Below are positions 33,309-40,796 of a DNA stretch of 42,064 bases, in pieces. Each line of letters begins with the position of its first letter. Position 1 is the first letter of the stretch. The DNA is from Phycisphaerae bacterium. Its GTDB lineage: Bacteria > Planctomycetota > Phycisphaerae > JAAYCJ01. A model generated the notes under the pieces. The model was not told where the DNA came from, did no database searches, and saw nothing but the letters and a program-made list of their open reading frames with translations. A program made the translations under genes and the position numbers. The stretch covers positions 1-42,064 of the forward strand of contig JAAYCJ010000179.1 in the NCBI GenBank assembly GCA_012729815.1, read 5' to 3'.

Positions 33309-34562
33309 TCAGATACTCGGACGTTGTCGCTTAACGTCCCGGGCCTGCCGAAACGCCTCCATCGCGGCTGGGAACGGAGCCAGAGCCCGCTCAAAAATCC
33401 CCAGCGAGTACGCGATCGTCACCCCGTAGTTGGTGATCGATACGCCCTGCTTGCGGCAGCGAAGGATCCGCGAGAGCATCTCGCGGCGGTTCCACATGCA
33501 CGCCCCGCAGTGGACGATCAACTTGAACGGCGTCACGTCATCGGGAAAATCATGGCCCTGCGTCGTGACGAACTCCAGCTTGCCGCCGACGTACTGCGTG
33601 AGCCAGCGAGGGATCTTCACCCGCCCGATGTCCTCGCCGATCGGATGGTGCGTGCACGCCTCGCCGATCAGCACGCGATCGCCCGGCCGCAGATCCTCGA
33701 TCGCCAGAGCTCCTCGCACGAACTCGTTCAAATCGCCCTTGAACCGGGCGAACAGGATCGAAAACGAGGTCATCGGCACCTCGGGCGGCGTATCGCCCGC
33801 CACCTTCAAAAACGCCTGCGAATCGGTAATCACCAGAGCCGGCGGCCGCTTGAGCCGCTCCAACGCGTCCCTCAGCTCGCGCTCTTTGACCACCATGCAG
33901 TACGCGTCGTTATCGAGCAGATCGCGGATCGACTGGACCTGCGGCAAGATCAGCCGCCCCTTCGGCGCCTCCAGGTCGATCGGCACCACCAGCACCGCCA
34001 GCTCGCCCGCCGGCACCAGGTCGCCTACGATCGACGGCGGATTGATAAAGTCCTCCGGAGCCGAACGGACGAGCGCCTCGCGCAGCTCAAAAATGCCCTC
34101 GCCGCGCGACGCCACCGCGGTCAGATGGCGGATCTTGCGTTCGTCGAGCTGCCGCACCACCTCCGGCCGCGGCGAGGCCAGGTCTGCCTTGTTGAATACC
34201 ACCACCACCGGCGCCTCGCGCCGGATCAGCTCGTCGACCACCGCGTCCTCGAACGGCCCCCAGTGCCCCGCCTCGACCACGACCACCCCGATGTCCGTCC
34301 GATCGAAGATCTGCCGCGTCCGCTCGACCCGCTTTTCGCCTAATGCCCCCACGTCGTCGATACCCGCGGTGTCGATGAACAGCACCGGCCCCAGCGGCAG
34401 AAGCTCCATCGGCTTTTCCACCGGGTCGGTCGTCGTGCCCGCCACGTCCGAAACGATCGAGACCATCTGCCGCGTCATCGCGTTCAGCAGCGACGACTTG
34501 CCGACGTTCCGCCGGCCGAACAGCCCGATGTGCAGTCGAAAACCCTTCGGCGTTGCCTTCAT
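33309..34562 (-). CDS. hydF: [FeFe]-hydrogenase maturation GTPase HydF
   Basis: 417 residues from ATG 34562, overlapping the aspA stop (ATGA). The GTPase domain has the P-loop GRRNVGKSS, switch GTTTDPV, DTAGIDD and NKAD. The C-terminal domain has the HydF 4Fe-4S ligands: Cys and His in CTHHPIGEDIGRVKIP and the CxxC in HCGACMWNRREML, with the CxHx(46-53)CxxC spacing. HydF is the scaffold that carries the diiron precursor made by HydE and HydG to apo-hydrogenase. Neither hydE, hydG nor a hydrogenase gene is in the window, but this gene implies they exist in the genome. Confidence 0.96.
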   Translation of the reverse strand: MKATPKGFRLHIGLFGRRNVGKSSLLNAMTRQMVSIVSDVAGTTTDPVEKPMELLPLGPVLFIDTAGIDDVGALGEKRVERTRQIFDRTDIGVVVVEAGHWGPFEDAVVDELIRREAPVVVVFNKADLASPRPEVVRQLDERKIRHLTAVASRGEGIFELREALVRSAPEDFINPPSIVGDLVPAGELAVLVVPIDLEAPKGRLILPQVQSIRDLLDNDAYCMVVKERELRDALERLKRPPALVITDSQAFLKVAGDTPPEVPMTSFSILFARFKGDLNEFVRGALAIEDLRPGDRVLIGEACTHHPIGEDIGRVKIPRWLTQYVGGKLEFVTTQGHDFPDDVTPFKLIVHCGACMWNRREMLSRILRCRKQGVSITNYGVTIAYSLGIFERALAPFPAAMEAFRQARDVKRQRPSI

Positions 34563-35974
34563 GGCTCTTCCCGTTTCCTCATCACCGATCCCAGCCGTGT
34601 CACGTGCTCCGGCGAGACCAGTTCGTCAAATTCCTGTTCGCTCAGAACCCCGCGCTCCACCGCCACCTCCCGAATCCCGCGATTCTCCCGCCGGGCGGTC
34701 TGGGCCACGCTCTGGGCCACTTCGTAGCCGATCCGCTCGACCAGCGCGGTCACCGCCGCCGTCGAATTCTCGACGCTCCGCCGGCACCGCTGCTCATCCG
34801 CGGCAATCCCCTCGACGCAAAGCCGTCGGAAAATTATAGAGGCGTTGGCCAACAAATCCAGACTGCCCAGCAGCGCCTCGGCGATCAGCGGCACGAACGC
34901 ATTGAGCTCCAGGTGCCCCATCGACGAAGCGAGGGCGATGATCTGGTCGTTGGCCATCGTCACCATCGCCGCCTGCGAGACCGCCTCCGGGATCACCGGG
35001 TTGACCTTGCCCGGCATGATCGACGAACCGGCCTGCCGCGCGGGCAGCGCGATCTCGCCGATCCCCGCGTCCGGCCCGGACGAGAGAAACCGCAAATCCG
35101 TCGCCACCTTCAGCAGGTTCGTCGCCATCGCCTTGAGAATCCCGCTGACCTCGACGAACGCATCGGTGTTCTGCGTGGCCTCAACCAGATTCTCAGCCCG
35201 GGCCAGACCCAGCCCGGTGATCTCGCGCAGGTGCTCGGTCGATCGGAAGATGAACTGCCGCGGGGCCGCCAGGCCCGTGCCGATCGCCGTGCCGCCCAGG
35301 TTCACCACCCGAAGCCGCTCCTCGCACTTGTAGATCCGCCATCGGTCCCGACCGAACGCCTCCGCGTACGCTCCCATCTCGCGGCCCAGCGTGGTCAGCA
35401 CCGCGTCCTGGTACTGCGTCCGCCCGACCTTCACCACGTGGCCTAATTCCTTCTCCTTGGCTTGGAACGCCTCGAGCAGACCGACCACCTCGCGCTCCAG
35501 GTTCCGCAGGCTCTTGATCGCCGCCACCTTCAACGCGGTCGGATACGTGTCGTTGGTCGACTGGTGAAGGTTCACGTGGTCCAGCGGCGAGATCGTCGCG
35601 TAGTCGCCCAGCGGCTTGCCGAGAATCCGCAGCGCCCGGTTCGCCACCACCTCGTTGACGTTCATGTTCGTCGACGTGCCCGCTCCGCCCTGCAGCGCGT
35701 CGACCACCACGTGCGCGTCAAGCGTTCCCTCAGCCATCTCGGCGCACGCCTGCTCGATCGCGGCCGCCCGCGCGTCGTCGATAAACCCCAACTCGCGGTT
35801 GGTCCGAACGCACGCCAGCTTCACCGCCCCGTACGCCCGCACCAGCCCCCGGTTCACCGCCCGGCCGGTCAGCGGGAAATTCTCCAGCGCCCGCACCGTG
35901 TACACGCCGTACAGCACGTCGGCCGGCACATCCACCTCGCCCAGAAGGTCTTCTTCGCGTCGGTATTGGGACAT
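34559..35974 (-). CDS. aspA: Aspartate ammonia-lyase
   Basis: 471 residues. ATG 35974 (MSQYRREEDLLGEVDVPADV) matches the family N-terminus; the frame is open to 36064, but those codons are not family-like. The superfamily signature GSSIMPGKVNPV is intact. HQSTNDTYPTALKVAA, TLDAHVVVDALQGGAGTSTN and KVGRTQYQDAV distinguish aspartase/fumarase C from other lyases; YQDAVLTTLG favours aspartase. It converts aspartate to fumarate and ammonium. Coupling to hydF repeats a neighbourhood known in other [FeFe]-hydrogenase organisms, where aspA lies among hydE, hydF and hydG; the reason is not established here. Confidence 0.93.
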   Translation of the reverse strand: MSQYRREEDLLGEVDVPADVLYGVYTVRALENFPLTGRAVNRGLVRAYGAVKLACVRTNRELGFIDDARAAAIEQACAEMAEGTLDAHVVVDALQGGAGTSTNMNVNEVVANRALRILGKPLGDYATISPLDHVNLHQSTNDTYPTALKVAAIKSLRNLEREVVGLLEAFQAKEKELGHVVKVGRTQYQDAVLTTLGREMGAYAEAFGRDRWRIYKCEERLRVVNLGGTAIGTGLAAPRQFIFRSTEHLREITGLGLARAENLVEATQNTDAFVEVSGILKAMATNLLKVATDLRFLSSGPDAGIGEIALPARQAGSSIMPGKVNPVIPEAVSQAAMVTMANDQIIALASSMGHLELNAFVPLIAEALLGSLDLLANASIIFRRLCVEGIAADEQRCRRSVENSTAAVTALVERIGYEVAQSVAQTARRENRGIREVAVERGVLSEQEFDELVSPEHVTRLGSVMRKREEP

Positions 35975-36037
35975 GCGGAGATTGTAGCCGCCGCCACCCG
36001 CGGTTATCAATGGTTCGTTGCCCCCATCCCGATGCGC

Positions 36038-36072
36038 AAAAAAGGCCCGCCGACGTGCTGGCATCGGCGGGC
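36038..36072 (-). terminator. Intrinsic terminator of the orphan transcript
   Basis: On the minus strand GCCCGCCGA (36072-36064) pairs perfectly with TCGGCGGGC (36053-36045) across a 10-base loop, followed by GCC and then six T (36043-36038). There is no T run on the other side, so it works on the minus strand only. Confidence 0.75.
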
Positions 36073-36271
36073 GCCATTTCGACTGAGGCGCAACATGGCG
36101 GCCTCAGACACCGTCAGGCAACCGTCCGCACTCAGACCCTTCATCCGTCCGCGATTCGCATCGGACTCGACAGGCTGATGCGCGCCACCCTGGCGCGCCG
36201 AAACAGTTCCGAACGGCGAATTTGTGCGTCGCGATCTCGACAACCCCGATCACGATGTGATTTCGTCAACT
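36038..36271 (-). ncRNA. Candidate structured small RNA (about 234 bases)
   Basis: Bounded by a near-consensus promoter (36278-36306) and an intrinsic terminator (36038-36072), with no convincing gene between. The RNA can form at least three further hairpins: GCGCGCCA with TGGCGCGC across three bases (36180-36198), CTGAGGC with GCCTCAG (36083-36107), and CGCATC with GATGCG just downstream of the first. A 78-codon open frame crosses the region (36243-36007) but runs through the terminator, lacks a ribosome-binding site and reads like non-coding sequence. It lies between gnat and aspA on the same strand. No known RNA family was recognised; tmRNA, RNase P RNA, SRP RNA and 6S RNA were considered without a match. 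Confidence 0.5.
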
Positions 36272-36277
36272 AAGTGT

Positions 36278-36306
36278 ATGCTACCAGAATCCGGCCGCCG
36301 TGTCAA
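36278..36306 (-). promoter_or_regulatory. Promoter of the orphan transcript
   Basis: Minus strand: TTGACA (36301-36306), 17-base spacer, TAGCAT (36278-36283). The -35 is perfect and the spacing ideal. It starts 38 bases after the end of the GNAT gene, so it creates a separate transcript that ends at 36038 or reads on into aspA-hydF. Confidence 0.65.
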
Positions 36307-36343
36307 GATGCCGCGTTCGCAGCCTCGTGGCCGAAACCGCCTT

Positions 36344-37123
36344 TCAATCGGCCCGGCGCTTGCCGCGGCAGACCGCCTCCGAGTCGATCCGCTTGGCCGC
36401 CAGATACTTTTCCACCGCCTGCCGTTTGGCTTCGTCGATGATGCGAACCATCTGGCGTTCGCACTTGTAGCTCTCGAACGAAACGCTGCCTTCGACGGCC
36501 GCCGTCACGTCCACCCCGCGCGGCACGCAGATCTCACCGACCTCGACGTACCCGGCTGACAGGTAAGTCCGGTAACCCGCCTCGTTGCCAAACGCCGTGG
36601 TCAACTCGATCGCGGCCGCTCCGAGACTCGCCGCGGCGCAATCCAACAGCCGCATGATCAGCCGGCCCAACCCTCGCCCGTGCCAACCGTCGGCGATCGC
36701 GATCCCTAGCTCCGGTACTTGGACCCCGTGACCCGCCGACTGTGCGTTGCCGCCCGCCTTCCACAAAAAGAAGTGCGCGATCGGCTCGTCCTCGCACAGC
36801 ATCAGGTACGACGCATCGACCCGATCGACCGCGTTGCGGATCGTCTGACCCAGCGCCTCGGGCAGTCGGACCGCATCGTCCCACGGATACGGGCCGAACA
36901 GCTCCCTGGACTCATCGCCGAGGTTCTGCCCGAACTTCAGCAGCAGCGGCACGTCGCCCGTCCGCAGATTCCGCAGCCGCAGCCAGTCGCGGCCGGCGAA
37001 CGTGAACGAGACGTCAACGCTCCAGGCGTCGCCGGCTTCGATCTTCAACTCCGTGATCCCGCGTCCGGCCTTGCGCCGGGCAAACTCCTCAAGCTCCTGA
37101 CGAATGCTCAAAGCCAAGTCCAT
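36344..37123 (-). CDS. GNAT-family N-acetyltransferase
   Basis: 259 residues. ATG 37123 has GGAAGGGAC upstream; an ATG six codons earlier does not. The acetyl-CoA-binding loop is GIAIADGWHGRGLGRLIMRLL (residues about 162-182), with the fourth strand/helix pair IELTTAFGNEAGYRTYLSAGYVEV after it. The first 45 residues precede the usual GNAT start and may form a small extra domain. The substrate is unknown. It is the last gene before the orphan RNA promoter. Confidence 0.85.
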   Translation of the reverse strand: MDLALSIRQELEEFARRKAGRGITELKIEAGDAWSVDVSFTFAGRDWLRLRNLRTGDVPLLLKFGQNLGDESRELFGPYPWDDAVRLPEALGQTIRNAVDRVDASYLMLCEDEPIAHFFLWKAGGNAQSAGHGVQVPELGIAIADGWHGRGLGRLIMRLLDCAAASLGAAAIELTTAFGNEAGYRTYLSAGYVEVGEICVPRGVDVTAAVEGSVSFESYKCERQMVRIIDEAKRQAVEKYLAAKRIDSEAVCRGKRRAD

Positions 37124-37303
37124 CAACCGTCCCTTCCACAAGCAACCCGATTACACCAGTGCCGACCCCAACTCCCGCCGCCGCTGCCCGGCGGCGGTCA
37201 TTGTAACACATGCCCGCTCGAAGATGTAGGTCCGTTCGCGTGGCCGTGGCCGCCGATCGGCCCTTGACAATCCAGCCGCCTCCCATAACCATACAGGTAT
37301 GAT

Positions 37304-37319
37304 CCCGCGACAACGCGGG
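37304..37319 (+). other. Small perfect hairpin in the leader of the CysRS-like gene
   Basis: CCCGCG-ACAA-CGCGGG, a 6-bp GC stem with a four-base loop, ends 31 bases before the start codon. Upstream is TTGACA (37264-37269), but no good -10 follows at 16-18 bases; TATGAT (37298-37303) is 28 bases away. It might be a leader structure or a binding site; no function is evident. Confidence 0.35.
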
Positions 37320-37350
37320 TGCGTTACTGACCGTTTTGAGGGGGTTCGCC

Positions 37351-38625
37351 GTGAATGGCCGCTCCGGTATCGCCGCTGAGTTCTGCCTGACCAACACGCT
37401 GACCCGGCGCAAGGAACGGTTCGTCCCGCGCGAGCCGGGCCGCGTCACGATGTTCACCTGCGGCCCGTCGGTCTACCGCCGCCAGCACGTGGGCAATTAC
37501 CGCACCTTTCTCTACGAAGACGTGCTGTACCGCTATCTGGAGTTCCTCGGCTACAAGGTCCACCGCCTGATCAACTTCACCGACGTCGAGGACAAAGCCA
37601 TCGAGGAGGCCCGCGAGCAGGGCCTCGAACTGGACCAGTTGACCCGCCCGGTCGTCGAGCAGTTCCTCGACACCGCCGACAAGCTGCGGATCCGCCTGCC
37701 GCGGGTCATCTCGCGCTCCTCGACCAGCGTGGACACCGCCGCCGAGATCATCCGCGCGCTGATCGATCGAGGCCACGCCTACCGCCACGAGGGCGACGTC
37801 TACTTCGATCCGCTGACGTATCCCGGTTTCGGTCGGCTCTACGGTCTGGACATGAGCCAGTGGCCCAAAGAGCGCATCCGCTTCGACCAGGACACCTATC
37901 CCGGCGATCAGTGGAACCTCGGCGACTTTATCCTCTGGCACGCCTGCGGCTCGAACGACAGTGTCTGCTGGGACACGCCGCTGGGCCGCGGCCGGCCCTC
38001 GTGGAACGTCCAGGACCCAGCCATGATCGTCAAACACCTCGGGCTTCAGATCGATATTCACGGCGGCGCGGTCGATAACCTGTTTCGCCATCACGACTAC
38101 ATCCTGGCCATCATGGAGAGCTACTCACAGCGGAAGTACGCCAACTTCTGGCTGCACGGCGAGCTGCTGCTGGTCGACGGCGAGAAGATGTCCAAGAGCG
38201 AGGGCAACGTCCTCTACGCTGAGGACTTTTTCGACCAGGGCTACTCGCCCGAGGCCGTCCGATTCCACTTCATCAACGGCCACTACCGCCAGCCCATCGA
38301 CTTCCGCCGCCAGCGACTCGACGATACGGTCGGGCGACTCGACCGGCTCACCGCCGCCACCAGACAGCTCTGCCGCGCCGCCGAGGAAGCGTCAGCGCCC
38401 GACACCCTCAACGCACCGGAGGCGGTCGAACTGCTCGCCGCTTTTGCCGCGCACATGAACGACGACCTTCACGTCGCCGACGCCGTCGACGCCCTCGAAC
38501 AAACGCTGCTTCGCCTCGCCGACAGCGAGAAACAAACCCAACTCGACCCGTCAACCTGCGCCCAGTGCACCGCCGCCCTCAACCGGATCGACAGCGTCCT
38601 TCAGGTCGGCCTGCTCTCTGCGTAG
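37351..38625 (+). CDS. Cysteinyl-tRNA synthetase-like protein lacking two zinc ligands and the C-terminal domain
   Basis: 424 residues from GTG 37351, with GAGGGGG upstream. It is a class I synthetase core closely related to CysRS: NTLTRRKERFVPREPGRV, the first zinc ligand in TCGPSVY (Cys37), HVGN in place of HIGH (46-49), NFTDVEDKAIEEA, and intact KMSKS (279-283). The zinc site that selects cysteine is broken: the WHIECS segment reads WNVQDP, so the second Cys is Asp222. The FPHHENE segment reads FRHHDYI, which keeps His247 but replaces the last Glu by Ile251. The C-terminal anticodon-binding part (about 40-70 residues, normally ending near the LEDTPxGTxWR block) is missing. It could be a paralogue with a different substrate, as MshC is for mycothiol, or a degenerate copy. 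The TAG stop lies within a repeat element. Confidence 0.85.
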   Translation: MNGRSGIAAEFCLTNTLTRRKERFVPREPGRVTMFTCGPSVYRRQHVGNYRTFLYEDVLYRYLEFLGYKVHRLINFTDVEDKAIEEAREQGLELDQLTRPVVEQFLDTADKLRIRLPRVISRSSTSVDTAAEIIRALIDRGHAYRHEGDVYFDPLTYPGFGRLYGLDMSQWPKERIRFDQDTYPGDQWNLGDFILWHACGSNDSVCWDTPLGRGRPSWNVQDPAMIVKHLGLQIDIHGGAVDNLFRHHDYILAIMESYSQRKYANFWLHGELLLVDGEKMSKSEGNVLYAEDFFDQGYSPEAVRFHFINGHYRQPIDFRRQRLDDTVGRLDRLTAATRQLCRAAEEASAPDTLNAPEAVELLAAFAAHMNDDLHVADAVDALEQTLLRLADSEKQTQLDPSTCAQCTAALNRIDSVLQVGLLSA

Positions 38626-38662
38626 GGCGGGTGGTTCTCGCCGCAGGCGAGGTTCACCCGCC
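38623..38662 (+). repeat. REP-like double hairpin overlapping the CysRS-like stop codon
   Basis: GGCGGGTG (38626-38633) pairs with CACCCGCC (38655-38662), and inside it CTCGCC (38637-38642) pairs with GGCGAG (38646-38651). The two stems are separated on each side by GTT, a symmetrical internal loop. The TAG of the upstream gene is part of its leading GTAGGG. There is no T run, so it is not a standard terminator. Confidence 0.6.
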
Positions 38663-38677
38663 ATCCCCGTACCCAGG

Positions 38678-39763
38678 TCACACGATTTCCAGCGCGTCCC
38701 GATCCGGCAGCTCCGGGAACCGCGCCGTCGGCAGCGTCTGGTACCAGTACGCCACCGAGGCGATATCGTCCTGAAGCGGCAGATACCGCCCGCCGCTGCG
38801 CCAGCCGAGGGCCTGGATCGTCACCCGCAAATCCCGCTCGAACCGGATCGGGTCCATGATGTGCCAGCGGTAGAGGCCAAACCGCGTCTGCGACGCATAC
38901 AGCCCGTCCGGCCGGATCACCTGCGGCAGACCCGCGTACGGCGTGGTGAATTCGCGATACCCGCCGTTCTCCTTGCCCAGGTCGAAGTTGTACGACCCGC
39001 AGAAGTAGTCCTCGGTGCCCGTCCCGCAGATCGTCGGAAACGCCTGGTCTCCGTCCATGTAGAACTTGATCTCCCCTTCGCCCCACCAGCCGCAGTTGTT
39101 GACGCCCCACGCCATGTACGTCCCCACGTAGTGCCCCCGGCCGCGGACCTCGTCCACGATCGTGTGCACCTGCTTGCAGGGCAGCGGATTGACCCGGCGG
39201 AACTGGGCATGGAAATACGCCGCGTCGTCCGGCACCTCCGTCAGCGCGTAGGTGACCTGGTAGTACAGCGTCAATGCCTCCGGTCCGATATTCGTCACCG
39301 TCATCCGGCAGTGCTTGCGGAACGGCATCTCCCAATAGCAGTTCAACCCGCTGCGGGGATTGACGCATACCGCCAGCGACGAGACCTGGGCGTACTGCTG
39401 CCAACCGCAGGCGAAGAAATCGCCGATCGGGCATTCGACCGAGGGCTGATCCTGACCGTCCCAATAGACCCGCAGGATGCAGAACCGCCACGACCCGCTC
39501 GGGGTCAGCCAGATGTGCTGAATCGCCCCGGACCCTTCGATCTCGGCCATCGTGAACGTCTGGCCGGCTTCAATCCGCACCGACGGCGAGACCTTCCAGC
39601 CCTGCCCCAGATCGCGGGCACAGGCGGCCCCCGTGCCCTCGACCGCCATCCCGGCCTTGCCCTTCTCGCCGGTGAAGTTCTCCGCACTGATCGAACGGGT
39701 TTTGGCCGATGAAAGCCGCGAGAGATTCCCAAGATGCAGACCCAAGCCGTTGAACGACGCCAT
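38678..39763 (-). CDS. DUF2961 / glycoside hydrolase family 172 protein
   Basis: 361 residues from ATG 39763, with AAAGGG 8 bases upstream. It matches DUF2961 throughout: the N-terminal FNGLGLHLGNLSRLSSAKTR, then SAENFTGEKGKAG, IQHIWLT, LRVYWDGQDQPSVECPIGDFF, and the double block GEGEIKFYMDGD and TICGTGTEDYF. Glu229/Glu231 and Glu251 lie where the GH172 catalytic glutamate pair is expected. Characterised members include alpha-D-fructofuranosidases/difructose-anhydride enzymes and D-arabinofuranosidases. There is no signal peptide. It has its own strong promoter (39810-39838) and sits downstream of a pseudopilin and a hydrolase. Confidence 0.92.
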   Translation of the reverse strand: MASFNGLGLHLGNLSRLSSAKTRSISAENFTGEKGKAGMAVEGTGAACARDLGQGWKVSPSVRIEAGQTFTMAEIEGSGAIQHIWLTPSGSWRFCILRVYWDGQDQPSVECPIGDFFACGWQQYAQVSSLAVCVNPRSGLNCYWEMPFRKHCRMTVTNIGPEALTLYYQVTYALTEVPDDAAYFHAQFRRVNPLPCKQVHTIVDEVRGRGHYVGTYMAWGVNNCGWWGEGEIKFYMDGDQAFPTICGTGTEDYFCGSYNFDLGKENGGYREFTTPYAGLPQVIRPDGLYASQTRFGLYRWHIMDPIRFERDLRVTIQALGWRSGGRYLPLQDDIASVAYWYQTLPTARFPELPDRDALEIV

Positions 39764-39809
39764 GGCAAATCCCTTTCATCATGACAATTCAGAAAACGCA
39801 ACCGAGGGG

Positions 39810-39838
39810 ATTATAGAAATCACGGTTACCTTGCACAA
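39810..39838 (-). promoter_or_regulatory. Promoter of the GH172 gene, with a GGTAACC motif in the spacer
   Basis: Minus strand: TTGTGC (-35, 39833-39838), 17-base spacer, perfect TATAAT (-10, 39810-39815), about 47 bases before ATG 39763. The spacer contains AAGGTAACCGTG; GGTAACC is also the core of the operator-like array before lacI at 19382-19416, which makes shared control possible. Confidence 0.65.
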
Positions 39839-39889
39839 GGCTCGGGCAAACCCCTTCCGCTGTCGCGCAGGCAGAGATTTCGACATCTC

Positions 39890-40044
39890 TCTACAGAAGT
39901 TCCCGTGGAAATCCCTGCGCCGTTCCCGCCGCCGGCCCCGAAAACGCCACATTTGCCTCGGCCAGATTCCCATGGTATCTTTATCACGCCGAGACCCCGG
40001 CGTTTCGGCTGCACGTCGCCCCGCGCGACGCTTGACAACTGAAT
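39890..40044 (+). repeat. Interspersed intergenic repeat, copy B
   Basis: It carries the same ordered blocks as copy A (32930-33068): ATTCCCATGSTATCTTTATC (39966-39985 here), the hairpin CGTCGC-CCCGC-GCGACG, and TTGACAACTGAAT (40032-40044). The stem is identical while the loop differs by one base. Upstream similarity includes TACAGAAGTTCC and AACGCC...ATTTGC. It is in the same orientation as copy A on the plus strand. Confidence 0.65.
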
Positions 40045-40110
40045 CGCTCTCGGATCACGATCCAGCAGACTGTACCATCCTGAAGGTTGGTCTCTGCCGC
40101 GATGGGATGC

Positions 40111-40782
40111 TCAGTACTGCCAGTACTTCCAGACAGTTTGGTCGTAGATGAACCACTGCTCCCAGGGAACGTTCAGGGGGTATCCCATGTAGGACGCGGC
40201 ATGGCCGTCGCAGAAGAGCAGGTTGGCCTTGCCGGCGTGCCTGGGGTTGATCTGCGACCCACTGCCGGGCCACAGCCAGGGAACCACGGTTGAGTTCTCA
40301 AGGGTGTACGGTTGATTGTCCGCCAGAAGAACCGTCCTGGTATGGTCCGGAAGCAAATCCAGCCGGGCGAGTATGGGAGACCAAGCGGATTCGATGTTGT
40401 TGATGTACGCGTTCATACCGTAGTCGAACGCCAGGGATCGCGTTTCGCTGGGGCAGTGAAAGACGGGAAGATTCTCCGGACCTACTCCGCCAAAGTAGAG
40501 CCTTGGCAGGATGATCCGCCACATCCGGTTGGTCTCACCGGGCGTCCAGTCGTAGCAGTAGGGCAGCCAGCCGTTGTACTCGTTGGCGTAGGTCTGGAAG
40601 GCCAAACCCAACTGCCGCTGGTTGCTCGCGCAGGACGCCGTCTTGGCCGTCTCCCGCGCCTGGCTGAGGGCGGGCAGAAGAATGGAGACCAGCACCGCGA
40701 TGATCGCGACCACCACCAGAAGCTCGATGAGGGTGAAGCCCGATAGCATTCCACGGGCGGCTACGGCGTTTGCTTTTCTCAT
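40111..40782 (-). CDS. Pseudopilin-like protein with N-terminal methylation motif
   Basis: 223 residues. ATG 40782 is chosen for the AGGTG about 5 bases upstream. The leader [15 protein letters not shown] precedes [20 protein letters not shown], the class III cleavage site and hydrophobic helix. The globular part has [27 protein letters not shown] and a late [15 protein letters not shown] (the H-x9-DG motif), as in the pseudopilin at 20497. Both proteins share these features but differ widely between them. It starts 15 bases after the stop of the upstream hydrolase gene, so the two are cotranscribed. Confidence 0.9.
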   Translation of the reverse strand: MRKANAVAARGMLSGFTLIELLVVVAIIAVLVSILLPALSQARETAKTASCASNQRQLGLAFQTYANEYNGWLPYCYDWTPGETNRMWRIILPRLYFGGVGPENLPVFHCPSETRSLAFDYGMNAYINNIESAWSPILARLDLLPDHTRTVLLADNQPYTLENSTVVPWLWPGSGSQINPRHAGKANLLFCDGHAASYMGYPLNVPWEQWFIYDQTVWKYWQY

Positions 40783-40796
40783 ACCACACCTCGTTA

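Larger units (their letters stand above)
39764..40110 (+). other. Intergenic region between the pseudopilin and GH172 genes
   Basis: These 347 bases hold the GH172 promoter (39810-39838) and copy B of the intergenic repeat (39890-40044). The remaining roughly 65 bases after the pseudopilin stop show no T-tailed terminator. The open frames across it look like chance. Confidence 0.6.

Noticed and set aside
36007-36243. Open frame of 78 codons in the aspA-GNAT gap, with an HTH-like stretch LTVSEAAMLRLSRNGARR
   Set aside because: It runs through the terminator hairpin, lacks a ribosome-binding site, and its first half reads as frame noise. It is kept only as an alternative to the ncRNA.
37264-37303. 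TTGACA ... TATGAT as a promoter for the CysRS-like gene
   Set aside because: The spacing is 28 bases, too long for sigma70; no acceptable -10 lies 16-18 bases from TTGACA.
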